In this document: one piece after another, positions 39,128 to 47,263 of the stretch | How the letters are laid out: each line of letters opens with the position of its first letter | Numbering within the stretch: the first letter of the stretch is position 1 | NCBI GenBank assembly: GCA_017849615.1 | Contig: JAFIGS010000017.1 | Location: 310,001-374,000, forward strand | Direction: 5' to 3' | Origin: Pseudolabrys sp. | Lineage (GTDB): Bacteria > Pseudomonadota > Alphaproteobacteria > Rhizobiales > Xanthobacteraceae | DNA: 64,000 nucleotides | Translations under genes and position numbers: made by a program | Notes under the pieces: generated by a model | What the model was told of the DNA's origin: nothing | Seen by the model: the letters and a program-made list of their open reading frames with translations, nothing else | Databases searched by the model: none

Positions 39128-39532
39128 TTACTTCCTCGCCAGTATCCTCGCCACCTTCTCCAGACTCCGCCCGCCGAAATAAGCGGTGAGCACGATCATC
39201 GCCCAGTCCGCCACGTCGCCCTTGAGCGGATCGGTCACGCCGAGACCCAGCACCTTGTCCCACACCACCACCTTCCAGACGTAGATGATGAAGGCGCCGG
39301 CGAAGAGCGGCCGCGGCAAGGCCGTGAACCAGCGGCCCTGCTCGACGACGATGAGCTTGCCTGCGATCTCGCGCTCGCGCGCCTCGACATCGAGCGCGCG
39401 GGCGGCCAAATCGGCGGCGATTTTCTCCGACGTATTATCCGCCGCGAGTTTGGCGCGATAGGCATCCACGGCGGCCTTGGCAAAAGGCCCGCCGAGAAGA
39501 TTGCCGAGCCAGCCCAGGAAAGTGCCGAGCAT
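39128..39532 (-). CDS. 3TM-type phage holin
   Basis: This 134-aa protein begins with an amphipathic segment (MLGTFLGWLGNLLGGPFAKA). A charged helix follows, then hydrophobic helices PLFAGAFIIYVWKVVVW and ADWAMIVLTAYFGGRSLEK. This pattern fits the holin_3TM family found in phage and gene-transfer-agent lysis modules. It lies directly after a small membrane protein and the GH108 lysozyme gene, all on one strand, consistent with a lysis cassette. Confidence 0.8.
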   Translation of the reverse strand: MLGTFLGWLGNLLGGPFAKAAVDAYRAKLAADNTSEKIAADLAARALDVEAREREIAGKLIVVEQGRWFTALPRPLFAGAFIIYVWKVVVWDKVLGLGVTDPLKGDVADWAMIVLTAYFGGRSLEKVARILARK

Positions 39533-39536
39533 GGCG

Positions 39537-39764
39537 TCAATCCCGGTTGAGCGTGCGCCGGCGCGCCAGTTCGGTGATGAGCCCGATGGCGATCACATAG
39601 TAAGGCACGTAACGCGGCTGCAGCGCCGCCTGCACGGCCTGCGACACCGCAGGATCCTGCAGTATCGTTTCGGCCGCCGCCAGGACGAGGCCGGCGCAGG
39701 CAACGAGGCGCGCCCACAGGATCGTCGCCGAATGCCTGAACCAGGTGGTGATCCGCTTCCACAT
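39537..39764 (-). CDS. Small phage membrane protein, possible second holin
   Basis: This 75-aa protein starts MWKRITTWFRHSATI after a perfect AGGAGG (on the minus strand) seven bases upstream. One or two hydrophobic segments are visible (ILWARLVACAGLVLAAAETI and VPYYVIAIGLITELAR). It sits between the endolysin and the 3TM holin genes with 1-4 bp gaps, so it is probably a holin partner or antiholin. No family is recognised. Confidence 0.7.
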   Translation of the reverse strand: MWKRITTWFRHSATILWARLVACAGLVLAAAETILQDPAVSQAVQAALQPRYVPYYVIAIGLITELARRRTLNRD

Positions 39765-39765
39765 T

Positions 39766-40395
39766 TTATGTCCTCCTGAACATGGCGATGAGAAGTGAAG
39801 CGAAGGCATGAAAAAGCCCGCGCGCGGCGGGCTGTTCATGCCTTGCTGTGATGACCGGCGGTGGCGGCGCGGTCGCCGATGTCGCCATCGTCAATGCCGC
39901 CGCCCTCACGTCGGCGACGCGACGCCCCCACCCCTTGCCGAACACCGGCCAGGTCCTCAGCGACTTGAGGAAGCGAAGTCGCTCGTCACAGATCGCAACC
40001 ACAAGCGTCGCCGCATCGGTGCGGCGCGCGGCCGCGATCACGGCGTCGCTGACCGTATGCGCCCGGTCCGGCAGCTTGAGCAGCCGCCGCAGCACCTTGC
40101 TCGAACGGCCAACGCCGGAATTCACGCCGTAGTCGAACACGGCATAATCGACACCGGCCGGCAGATCGTCGCAGCGCAGCGCATTCCAGTAGCGCGCGCG
40201 ATAGATCGCCTTGGCCTGCGCGACCGTCATAGTCTTGACGTCGTTCGCCGTCGCGTCCGTCTTCACGTATTTGCGATAGTCGGCGATGGTGATGCCAAAA
40301 TTCGTCGGCCCGCCGGGATCGGACGGGTGGTTCGTGTAACCGCCTTCGTGCGCGAGCAGCCGCGCGAGCGAGGCGTCATAACTGGGCGCCGCCAT
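39766..40395 (-). CDS. GH108-family endolysin (N-acetylmuramidase)
   Basis: This 209-aa lysozyme-like enzyme cuts peptidoglycan for particle release. The glycoside hydrolase 108 signature is near the N-terminus: LLAHEGGYTNHPSDPGGPT with catalytic Glu in HEGGY, then NFGIT. YWNALRCDDLPAGVDYAVFD and NSGVGRSSKVL complete the family pattern. A C-terminal Pro/Ala-rich region ends in a short hydrophobic helix (FHAFASLLIAMF), which may tether it to the membrane. Confidence 0.88.
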   Translation of the reverse strand: MAAPSYDASLARLLAHEGGYTNHPSDPGGPTNFGITIADYRKYVKTDATANDVKTMTVAQAKAIYRARYWNALRCDDLPAGVDYAVFDYGVNSGVGRSSKVLRRLLKLPDRAHTVSDAVIAAARRTDAATLVVAICDERLRFLKSLRTWPVFGKGWGRRVADVRAAALTMATSATAPPPPVITARHEQPAARGLFHAFASLLIAMFRRT

Positions 40396-40443
40396 TGCCG
40401 TCTCCTTGAATGTTCGGATGTGAAAAGCGGAAGCAAAGCTGAG

Positions 40444-41517
40444 CTACGGTACGTAGTGGCCCCAGAACTGCGACTGATCGGCGCTGACATAGCCGTCATT
40501 GGTGTCGAAACGGACCCGCACGTCGATGACGTCGTCTTCCGCGCACGGCACCAGAACCGCGAGGTTGTATGCAGTAACGCCGTCGACCGGTGCGCCGGAC
40601 GCAGCACGGCCGCGGCCCAGTTCGGCGCCATTCTTGTAGAACGCGACGATCACCTTCGTCGGCACGGCTGCATTCGCCTTGAACCGCAACGAGAACCCGA
40701 AGGCGTGAACGCCGGCAAAGAGCGCGGCAAAACTGTTGCTGCCGGCGTTGAATGCGGCCTGATCGTTGACATCGGCGATATTGAACTGAACCTTGGTCCA
40801 GGTGTCGGCGGCGATGTAGTTGTCGAAATTCGTGGTGGCGCAGAATTTCGCCGCGCGCGGCAAGCTCGGCCGCCCGCTTGCCGCTTCGAGCACCAGAGCC
40901 TCGAACCAGGTCGCGCCGTCCGGCGACACCTTGAAATGAAAGTCGTCGTCGCCGGCAAGCCCGATTTCGGCGCGTCCCGAATAATTGTCCTGGAACAGGA
41001 ACGACAGTGTCGTGGCCGCACTCTCCTTGCTGAGCTTGTAGCGCAGATCGCCATCGCCGCCTTCGGCGACGGTGCGCGCCGTGAACAGCGCATTGTTGAG
41101 CTTGGCGCTGAGCGGATTGCTGGCGTCCGCCGTGGTGCCGACGCCGAGCAGCGTCATGTTGTTGAGCGACGTCATCGCCGCGATCGCGTCGACCCAGGCC
41201 GACCCGCTCCACACCAGCAACGCGCCTTCGTCGAGGACATAAGCGAGCCAGCCGGGCCTGGGCTCGCAAACCTGCCAGGCGCCATCCTGCCGCGCCACAA
41301 TCGCGTAGTCGCATCCGGCCCAGGCGCCGGTCGCTTCCGCGTTGACGATGTACCGGTCACCTTCGAAGGTGTGTTCCGGCGGCGCGGTCAGATCGCGGTC
41401 GATGACCGCGAGGTGCACCAGGGTATCGAGAATGCGCAAAGCCTCGTTATGGGTGACGTGCTTTTGCGCCTGGCTGCCTTGAATGCAAGGCAGGCCAAGA
41501 TTGGCCGTCGTTGTCAT
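40444..41517 (-). CDS. DUF2793 domain phage/GTA-associated protein
   Basis: This 357-aa protein has the DUF2793 region at its N-terminus: LGLPCIQGSQAQKHVTHNEA, then LRILDTLVHLAV and WLAYVLDEGALLVWSG. The C-terminal half is beta-rich (NIADVNDQAAFNAGSNSF, VTAYNLAVLVPCAEDDVIDV) and could be a fibre- or carbohydrate-binding-like fold. DUF2793 genes commonly follow the large baseplate gene in alphaproteobacterial gene-transfer-agent clusters. The start at 41517 begins at the conserved residues. Confidence 0.8.
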   Translation of the reverse strand: MTTTANLGLPCIQGSQAQKHVTHNEALRILDTLVHLAVIDRDLTAPPEHTFEGDRYIVNAEATGAWAGCDYAIVARQDGAWQVCEPRPGWLAYVLDEGALLVWSGSAWVDAIAAMTSLNNMTLLGVGTTADASNPLSAKLNNALFTARTVAEGGDGDLRYKLSKESAATTLSFLFQDNYSGRAEIGLAGDDDFHFKVSPDGATWFEALVLEAASGRPSLPRAAKFCATTNFDNYIAADTWTKVQFNIADVNDQAAFNAGSNSFAALFAGVHAFGFSLRFKANAAVPTKVIVAFYKNGAELGRGRAASGAPVDGVTAYNLAVLVPCAEDDVIDVRVRFDTNDGYVSADQSQFWGHYVP

Positions 41518-41539
41518 GGGTCTATCCGTTGATGAGAAA

Positions 41540-42970
41540 TCAGAGAAACAAGGTCGCCTGTGCGGCAAAGCCCCGCCCGACCGTCGCCGACAGTTGCGCA
41601 ACGCGCACCGTGAGGAACGGCCGCGCCGCGCCGAAGTCGGCGAGTTCATCGGCCGCGGCATAAAGCACCGTCGGCGTAGCGCTGCTCAGCGTGCGCTTAA
41701 CCTCGCCGGCCGACATGATGTCGATCTCGTAGCGCTCGCTGTCTTCGCCGAGCGGCACTTCGCCGCTCCAGCTATCGCCATCGACGCGCGTCCGTCTGAT
41801 CCAGCGCAAGGTAACGCCGGCCGCGCCGCGCACGGCGCGCAGATGCACCGGCGCCAGCGGCCTGAGCGCGGTGTCGCCCGGCGTGACGTCCAGCGCCAAC
41901 GCGGCGGCGTCGGCGGTGTCACGGCCGGCGGCGACGATCTTCAGCGACAACGACCGATCGCGCGCCTCGCTGCCGCTGGCGATGGGCACCGCATGGCCGT
42001 CGAGCAGCACGAACGGTGCGCCTGCTGCGAGCAAGGGCGCCATCGCCCACTCGCTGCCGCCCTGCCCGCGCAACAGCCTCGACAGCCGATAGGTGCGCTC
42101 GCCGATCAGTTCGGCTTGCGCGAACTGGATGACTTCCCATTGTCCGTCGGCATTGCGCAGCGCCGCGGCATTGGCCCCGGCCAGCACGGCCACATCGGAT
42201 GCCGACGACAGGGCGCCGCCATAGAGCTTCACCCGCACATCCGCGCGATGCCAGAGCGCCGCCGGTCCGGCGCGAAGATCGTCCAGCGTCTCGCCGATGA
42301 CGGAGGGAGCCAACGCCAATCCGGCGCGTGCGTAGCTGGCGCCATCGCGCGCGGCCCACACCGCCACCGCGCCCGGCCATGGCTCGGCGAACACCGCGAG
42401 CCGCGACAACACTACCGGGCTCTCGGCGCTGAGATTGGGCAGATCGAGCGCCGCCGCAACCGGCGGCCCGACCGGCGCCGGCACCGTCACCTGTTGCCTC
42501 AGCGGCGGCGACAGCGCCACATTGAATACCTCCGGATCGATCGAGCGCGCCGCGACCGTGCGCGTCTCAGCGTCGGCGATTTCCTCGATCTCGATCAGCC
42601 GCCGCCGGCCATTGACCGTCAGCGCCGCGACATCGCCCGGCGTCAGCGCCAGGTGGCTTGGCGGCAGCGCGAAATTCGCATGCTCGCGCGTCGCCCACAG
42701 ATCCTGCAGCCAGATATTGGCGCGGCGCTCGACCTGCTCGCCGCGCCACACCATCGCCAGTTCGGCGTGAGCATTGCGCGTCGACGCGCCGACCAGCCGC
42801 CGGGACGTCGCGGTGGCCCGCTGATAGTCGCTGCCGACTTCGGTGAAAGCGAGCGACACCTGCCGCGGCAGGTCGCTGTCCTGCGCCCGTGTCAGCCGTG
42901 CAAAATAACGATCCTGCGCGGCGTCACCTGCCAGCACGAGATCGTCTTCGGCAAGTTCGGTGACCGGCAA
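41540..42970 (-). pseudogene. Truncated GTA gp15-like baseplate multidomain protein
   Basis: About 476 residues correspond to the C-terminal third of the ~1300-aa RcGTA gp15 (host-specificity/megatron) family. Landmarks are LPVTELAEDDLVLAGDAAQD, VLSRLAVFAEPWPGAVAVWA, RTYRLSRLLRGQGGSEWAM and DSERYEIDIMS. Everything N-terminal is missing; upstream sequence is the front of the connector gene gp6. An internal ATG could allow translation, but an incomplete baseplate protein could not build a tail. Confidence 0.75.
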
Positions 42971-43104
42971 GCCGCCGCGCTGGCCGAGGCGATCAGCGCG
43001 CCGATGACGTCGTCATCGTCATTGTGCTCGACGCGCAAAAAGGCCTTGGCTTCGGCAAGCGACAGCGGCTCAGCCGCCGGCGCGGTGAGGAGAATGGAGG
43101 GCAT
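42892..43104 (-). pseudogene. N-terminal remnant of GTA gp6-like head-tail connector
   Basis: The first ~41 codons (ATG at 43104; LLTAPAAEPLSLAEAKAFL, then RVEHNDDDDVIGALIASA) match the phiE125 gp8/GTA gp6 connector family. After IGALIASA the sequence is that of gp15 in another frame, and the frame stops at 42892. Full-length members are about 190 aa. A GGAG-like Shine-Dalgarno is not obvious. The fusion marks a large deletion covering gp7-gp14. Confidence 0.7.
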
Positions 43105-43147
43105 GGGTTTTCCTGACAAGATTGACAATCGTCCGCACTCAAGGCTC

Positions 43148-43912
43148 ATGCCTGTCCGCATGCGCCTTGCACTTCTTTTCTCCGTCGCCTTGGCGACGCC
43201 GGCCTTCGCCATCACCGGCAATGCGCCGCCGGCGTCGGGCTTTGCCGCGACGTCGATCGTGATGCTGGTCGACAGCCGCGGCGGTCTCTGCACCGGCACG
43301 GCGCTGGCGCGCGATCTGGTGCTCACCGCGGCGCATTGCGTGGCGCGGCCGGCGAATTATCGCGTGCGCCTGAGCAAGGACGGCGGCGTCACCGAAGTCG
43401 AGACCACGCGCAGCCACCCCGGCTTCAACATGGGGAACTACGTCGCCAACCGCGCCACCGCCGATGTCGCGCTGGTGAAACTCAAGACGCCCCTGCCCGC
43501 CTCCGTCGTTCCCGCATCGCTCGGCGGCACGCGCCGCGTCGCCGTCGGCGAGACGATGATCGTCGCCGGCTACGGCGCGACGCGCGACAACAACGAGCAA
43601 GGCGCCGGCGAGCCGCGCATGGCGCCGCTCGTCGTCACCGGCCAGCCCGGCAGTTTGCAAATTCGCCTGCAGGACCCCGATACGCGCAACGCGCGCGCCG
43701 GCCTCGGCAGTTGCACCGGCGACTCCGGCGGGCCCGCTTTCGGCCGCAAGGGCGAGAGCGGCGGCGAAGTCATGGGCGTCGTCAGCTGGTCCACCGCGCC
43801 GCGCAACGAAGCCGGCTGCGGCGGCCTCACGGGTCTGACCCCGCTCCTCAATTACCGCACCTGGATCCTCGACACCGCCAGAGCGCTCGGCTCGCCCCTG
43901 CCGGTCGAATAA
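43148..43912 (+). CDS. Secreted trypsin-like serine protease
   Basis: This 254-aa S1-family protease has a signal peptide (RMRLALLFSVALATPAFA). The catalytic triad is intact: His in VLTAAHCVA, Asp in TADVALVKL and Ser in CTGDSGGPAFG. Paired Cys flank the His and the Ser (GLGSCTG and EAGCGG). It is on the opposite strand to the phage-like genes, 43 bp from the gp6 start, and reads away from it. It looks like a host-type exported protease, not a structural phage protease. Confidence 0.88.
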   Translation: MPVRMRLALLFSVALATPAFAITGNAPPASGFAATSIVMLVDSRGGLCTGTALARDLVLTAAHCVARPANYRVRLSKDGGVTEVETTRSHPGFNMGNYVANRATADVALVKLKTPLPASVVPASLGGTRRVAVGETMIVAGYGATRDNNEQGAGEPRMAPLVVTGQPGSLQIRLQDPDTRNARAGLGSCTGDSGGPAFGRKGESGGEVMGVVSWSTAPRNEAGCGGLTGLTPLLNYRTWILDTARALGSPLPVE

Positions 43913-43981
43913 AGACACGATGCCGCAGTATCGCCCCGCCCGGCCCGCCGCTAGGGTGCGCGCTCAATCGGAACCCTGCCC

Positions 43982-44593
43982 TTGATCCCGACCGACCTGT
44001 CCTCATTCCTCGATCTTCTGCGCCAGCATGGCGATGCGGCCTACACGTTCCTGTTCGCCTATGCCGCCTCGCACAGCCTGCTGTTCGGCCTGTTCGCCGG
44101 CTACGCGGCCTTCGCCGGCGCGCTGAAGGTCTCGACGCTCATCATCGTTTTCTGGATCGGCAGTTTCCTCGGCGACGTCGTGCGCTTCTATCTCGGCCGC
44201 CGCTACGGCCCGAGCCTGTTCAAGCGATGGCCGCGGATCGACAAGCTGGTCAAGATCGCCGCGCGCCTCACCGACAAGCACGCGGTGCTGATGGTGCTGT
44301 TCCATCGCTATCCGCACGGCATCCGCGGCGTCGCCGCGTTCGCCTACGGCTTGTCGAATCTCTCCTGGCCGACCTTCCTGGTGCTGAACTTCATCGCCGC
44401 CGGGCTGTGGAGCGTGGTCATCGTGGCCGTCGGCTATGCCTTCGGCTCGGTGTCGGAGAAGCTGATGAACGACGCTTCGTCCGGCTTCGGCGTCGTCACC
44501 CTCATCATCTTCCTCGGCCTGTCCTGGATCCTCAGCAAGAAGCTCGAGAGCGTGGTTGAGGACAGCGCCCGGCAGGAAGTAACGCCGCGCTAA
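43982..44593 (+). CDS. DedA family membrane protein
   Basis: This 203-aa protein has about four to five helices. DedA/VTT landmarks are IIVFWIGSFLGDVVRFYLGR followed by RRYGPSL, and LFHRYPHGIRGVAAFAYG. The VTT motif F/H-R-x-x-P-x-x-R is slightly altered to HRYPHGIR. DedA proteins are implicated in lipid-carrier flipping and membrane homeostasis. No ATG lies at the front; TTG at 43982 is the likely start. It follows the protease by 69 bp on the same strand. Confidence 0.82.
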   Translation: MIPTDLSSFLDLLRQHGDAAYTFLFAYAASHSLLFGLFAGYAAFAGALKVSTLIIVFWIGSFLGDVVRFYLGRRYGPSLFKRWPRIDKLVKIAARLTDKHAVLMVLFHRYPHGIRGVAAFAYGLSNLSWPTFLVLNFIAAGLWSVVIVAVGYAFGSVSEKLMNDASSGFGVVTLIIFLGLSWILSKKLESVVEDSARQEVTPR

Positions 44594-44641
44594 CCATTCC
44601 TGCCAACCTCCGCTTAACGCCGCGTGGCTAAACCTGCCGGT

Positions 44642-44863
44642 ATGAGTTCCATCGGCGGCATTTCCCAATCAATGGCAGGCCTGGTCGCGGCATCGCAGAA
44701 GATGCAGGCGTCCATGATCAAGATGGCCAATGCCAGCGAAGGCGGCGACATGGCCGCCCTGCTCGCCGACATGATGACCTCGCAGGTCTCCTTCGCCGCC
44801 AATGCGCAGACGCTGAAGGCGCAGAGCGACGGCCTGGGGCAGCTGCTGGACGTGATGGCGTAG
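44642..44863 (+). CDS. Small protein resembling a flagellar rod/hook C-terminus
   Basis: This 73-aa protein (MSSIGGISQSMAGLVAASQK ..) is predicted as two amphipathic helices. Its C-terminal half (VSFAANAQTLKAQSDGLGQL, then LDVMA) resembles the C-terminal coiled coil of FlgE/FlgK-type axial proteins, which have NAQTIKT..D-type sequences. No other flagellar gene is in the window. It could be a helical adaptor or a YjfB-like motility protein; no function is assigned. It is the last plus-strand gene before the toxin-like cassettes. Confidence 0.6.
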   Translation: MSSIGGISQSMAGLVAASQKMQASMIKMANASEGGDMAALLADMMTSQVSFAANAQTLKAQSDGLGQLLDVMA

Positions 44864-44891
44864 CGCTCATTCGCGCCGCATTCCGTTGGCG

Positions 44892-45245
44892 TTAACGCAA
44901 GGCGAGCCTAAACGGCATTGTATCGTCGATTTCGATGACGCGTCGGGCGCTGCCGCGTAAGACATTTTCCGGTATCTTTACCGCGTAATCGAACTCCAGC
45001 GTCCTGTTGATAAACGTCGCCGGGACATCGCGCCTTTCGTAGCCGCCCAAGAGCAGGCACGGACCGATTTCTCGCAATGGCGCGTCTTTACCCTCGCGCA
45101 CGCCGATCGACTGCACCCAATCAAAGGTCGCGACATAACGTCCACCTTGGGCGCTGGCAACACTCGCCGCGAAGTCCCGCGCATAGGCCAGCGCCTCGGG
45201 CGTTATAGAAACCAGGCCAGGCATTGTAAATTCGTCGTCTGACAT
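44892..45245 (-). CDS. Putative immunity/partner protein of toxin-like cassette 2
   Basis: This 117-aa protein (from ATG 45245, with a GGTGGA upstream; a GTG at 45281 would give 129 aa) begins MSDDEFTMPGLVSITPEALA. No family is recognised. Visible segments are YARDFAASVASAQGG and LREIGPCLLLGGYERRDVPA. It lies 93 bp downstream of the cassette-2 toxin-like gene on the same strand. Its base composition is AT-richer than the phage genes. Being a small cytoplasmic protein next to a variable-tip gene suggests immunity, by position only. Confidence 0.5.
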   Translation of the reverse strand: MSDDEFTMPGLVSITPEALAYARDFAASVASAQGGRYVATFDWVQSIGVREGKDAPLREIGPCLLLGGYERRDVPATFINRTLEFDYAVKIPENVLRGSARRVIEIDDTMPFRLALR

Positions 45246-45338
45246 GTCATCGTCCACCACTTTGATCGCGATCGCTCGCACACAGCACCACCCTGGCTGG
45301 TGGCATCGTCATCTTGGTTGAACAATTATTCCCGGTAT

Positions 45339-45728
45339 TCAGCCAACACCTCGGACTATAAACTCCCGGCCGTCGGCACAGATGTAAGTTACTTTAAATG
45401 TGCCATCGCCGAAAAGTGCCTTTGAGCCAATGATACAAATGGGAATGACAGACCCGGCGACTTGTACTCCCACGGTGTCTTCCGTGCCGGAACCACTTCC
45501 ACCGCCGTCGTCTTCTTGTCCGCCACCACCCTCACCGGTCCACTGCACGCCTTCCCGGCTGCCGGCGGGCACACGCGGCTGATCGGGCCGATACTTGTTC
45601 TCATAGAACGCGAACGGGTGCTCGTCCTGGTCGTGCGGCACAAAGCGCCGCCAATCCGGCCGCACGAACAAATGCGCATTCGGCCGCGTCCAGCGGTCGC
45701 GCTGGCGCGTCAGATAAGGCGAGGTCAT
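45339..45728 (-). CDS. Toxin-like cassette 2: shared adaptor domain with a short variable C-terminus
   Basis: This 129-aa product starts MTSPYLTRQRDRWTRPNAHL. It has the linker PDQPRVPAGSREGVQWT, then a Gly-rich stretch and a ~40-residue C-terminal tip (SVIPICIIGSKALFGDGTFK, then VTYICADGREFIVRG). The first ~70 residues are almost identical to cassette 1, from which they were duplicated. The tip is unrelated to cassette 1 and has no recognised fold. The duplicated linker reads GVQWT instead of GGQWT. It may be a displaced orphan tip of a polymorphic toxin. Confidence 0.55.
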   Translation of the reverse strand: MTSPYLTRQRDRWTRPNAHLFVRPDWRRFVPHDQDEHPFAFYENKYRPDQPRVPAGSREGVQWTGEGGGGQEDDGGGSGSGTEDTVGVQVAGSVIPICIIGSKALFGDGTFKVTYICADGREFIVRGVG

Positions 45729-45942
45729 GGGAATAGTCTCGTATGCGCGTTCGTCGATGATCGGGGCTCTAACCGCCCTCATCCTGAGGAGCGGCCGCAG
45801 GCCGCGGCTCGAAGGATGGGGCGGCCTCATGGTTCGAGACGCGCGCAACGGCGCGCTCCTCACCATGAGGCCGGTCGAAGTCAGCTCGCCGCGAACTTCA
45901 TCAGCTTGCTGGCGTCGAAGTCCTGGACGTCGCCGCCGACGC
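45536..45942. repeat. Direct duplication, copy 2 (toxin adaptor, palindrome, capsid 3' end)
   Basis: This ~407 bp matches 46857-47263 at a constant offset of 1321 bp, with scattered substitutions and no indels seen. It contains, in minus-strand order, the last ~20 capsid codons, a type A palindromic repeat (45777-45870), and the start and adaptor domain of the toxin-like gene. Confidence 0.85.
45881..45942 (-). pseudogene. Fossil copy of the capsid gene 3' end
   Basis: On the minus strand this reads VGGDVQDFDASKLMKFAAS and a TGA, against VGGGVQDFDAIKLMKFAAS at the end of the real capsid gene (47202). It has no upstream coding continuation, because the next sequence is the stop of the cassette-1 partner gene at 45947. 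It marks the edge of the duplication. Confidence 0.85.
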
Positions 45943-45946
45943 AGAC

Positions 45947-46345
45947 TTAATCGTATCCCGTTCCCGGCCGGCTGTCGGCGTAGTGGTACGTTCGGAACAC
46001 GTCGGGCAAGATGTCCCGCCGCAGACCGTCGATGATTTCATGTCGGCGGATCGTGAGGCCCATGATCGGCCACACCCCCTTCTTGGCAATCACATCGACT
46101 GCCATGGTGATTTCCCATTCGGGAAGATCCCGCAGGAGCGCGCGCAGATCTCCAACGACCTGTGGACGAAAAAAATCGAGATTTTGAATGCCCAACTCGA
46201 TTCTGGTCCAGCCGTAATTATCATAATTGATCCAATAATCACCGTCACCGAATCCGTCTTCGATGCCATACTGGGCTAACACACCCATGACGTCCTGATG
46301 GAGACGCTCCCAGGTGGCGTCCTGGACTGCGTCCAGATCTTCCAT
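45947..46345 (-). CDS. Putative immunity protein of toxin-like cassette 1
   Basis: This 132-aa protein starts MEDLDAVQDATWERLHQDVM after a perfect GGAGG seven bases upstream. It is strongly acidic in its N-terminal half (GIEDGFGDGDYWINYDNYGW) and Trp/Tyr-rich, while the preceding toxin-like protein is basic. That charge match is usual for immunity pairs. No family is recognised. It follows the toxin-like gene by 17 bp and ends directly at the edge of the duplicated block. Confidence 0.6.
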   Translation of the reverse strand: MEDLDAVQDATWERLHQDVMGVLAQYGIEDGFGDGDYWINYDNYGWTRIELGIQNLDFFRPQVVGDLRALLRDLPEWEITMAVDVIAKKGVWPIMGLTIRRHEIIDGLRRDILPDVFRTYHYADSRPGTGYD

Positions 46346-46362
46346 GTTGCCTCCGCAATAAA

Positions 46363-47049
46363 CTATTCGCGACCAAATCGACGCAAGATATGAATTCGGA
46401 TTTCCCGGATCATCATACGTTTATTGTAAGTTCTGATCCTCTCATCGCCCGACTCGAGAATCTGCTTATGCAGATCGCGAGCCTGGGCTTCGGTCATGAT
46501 TTCTGGCTTAGCATTATTCCTTTTGAGGTAATCGTCTACAACTTCACCGACCGCTTTGTTGTATTCGACGTGATACTTGTCCCATTTGTTGCTGCGAGGG
46601 TCGTATAATTTTCCCGTGCTCGATTCATTGAATACTCGCCTCGCTTCCTCCGAAAACGGATACTTATTAATAATTGCTTGGGCGACTTGGTGATGACCTC
46701 GACCCAAACCATAAGCGCTCGAACGGCCCGGCAGGTCCTTAGGCCCCTGCGCATATTGCGCGCCGGGCTTCCAGTCGTTGTCCGGCGTCTGATCGGAAAT
46801 GACGCGCGGGTCGTTGCTCGGCGGTTTGGTCGTCCGCTGACTGCCGGCACCGTCCGCGGTCCACTGGCCGCCTTCCCGGCTGCCCGCCGGCACGCGTGGC
46901 TGATCGGGCCGATACTTGTTCTCATAGAACGCGAACGGGTGCTCGTCCTGGTCGTGCGGCACGAAGCGCCGCCAGTCCGGCCGCACGAACAAATGCGCAT
47001 TCGGCCGCGTCCAGCGGTCGCGCTGGCGCGTCAGATAGGGCGATGTCAT
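46363..47049 (-). CDS. Toxin-like cassette 1: adaptor domain with a basic, nuclease-like C-terminal domain
   Basis: This 228-aa product starts MTSPYLTRQRDRWTRPNAHL. The adaptor ends in PDQPRVPAGSREGGQWT near residue 62. A disordered linker follows (SQRTTKPPSNDPRV), then the C-terminal domain from GLGRGHHQVAQAIINKYPFS through DKYHVEYNKAVGEVVDDYLK to MMIREIRIHILRRFGRE. The paired His (GHHQ, KYHVEYN) suggest an HNH/endonuclease VII-type metal site, but I cannot assign the family. The domain's DNA is AT-richer than the capsid gene. It starts 153 bp after the capsid stop, across a type A repeat. Confidence 0.65.
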   Translation of the reverse strand: MTSPYLTRQRDRWTRPNAHLFVRPDWRRFVPHDQDEHPFAFYENKYRPDQPRVPAGSREGGQWTADGAGSQRTTKPPSNDPRVISDQTPDNDWKPGAQYAQGPKDLPGRSSAYGLGRGHHQVAQAIINKYPFSEEARRVFNESSTGKLYDPRSNKWDKYHVEYNKAVGEVVDDYLKRNNAKPEIMTEAQARDLHKQILESGDERIRTYNKRMMIREIRIHILRRFGRE

Positions 47050-47263
47050 GGGAATAGTCTCGTATGCGCGTTCGTCGATGATCGGGGCTCTAACCGCCCT
47101 CATCCTGAGGAGCGGCCGCAGGCCGCGTCTCGAAGGATGGGGCGGCCTCATGGTTCGAGACGCGCGCAACGGCGCGCTTCTCACCATGAGGCCGGTCGAA
47201 GTCAGCTCGCCGCGAACTTCATCAGCTTGATAGCGTCGAAGTCCTGGACGCCGCCGCCGACGC
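46857..47263. repeat. Direct duplication, copy 1 (source copy)
   Basis: This is the source of the block at 45536-45942. It runs from inside the toxin-like gene's GGQWT linker, across its start codon and the type A palindrome (47098-47191), into the last ~20 codons of the functional capsid gene. Confidence 0.85.

Noticed and set aside
41483-42970. Plus-strand open frame running into the trypsin-like protease
   Set aside because: Its first ~550 residues are antisense to the gp15-like remnant. The protease itself starts with a signal peptide at 43148.
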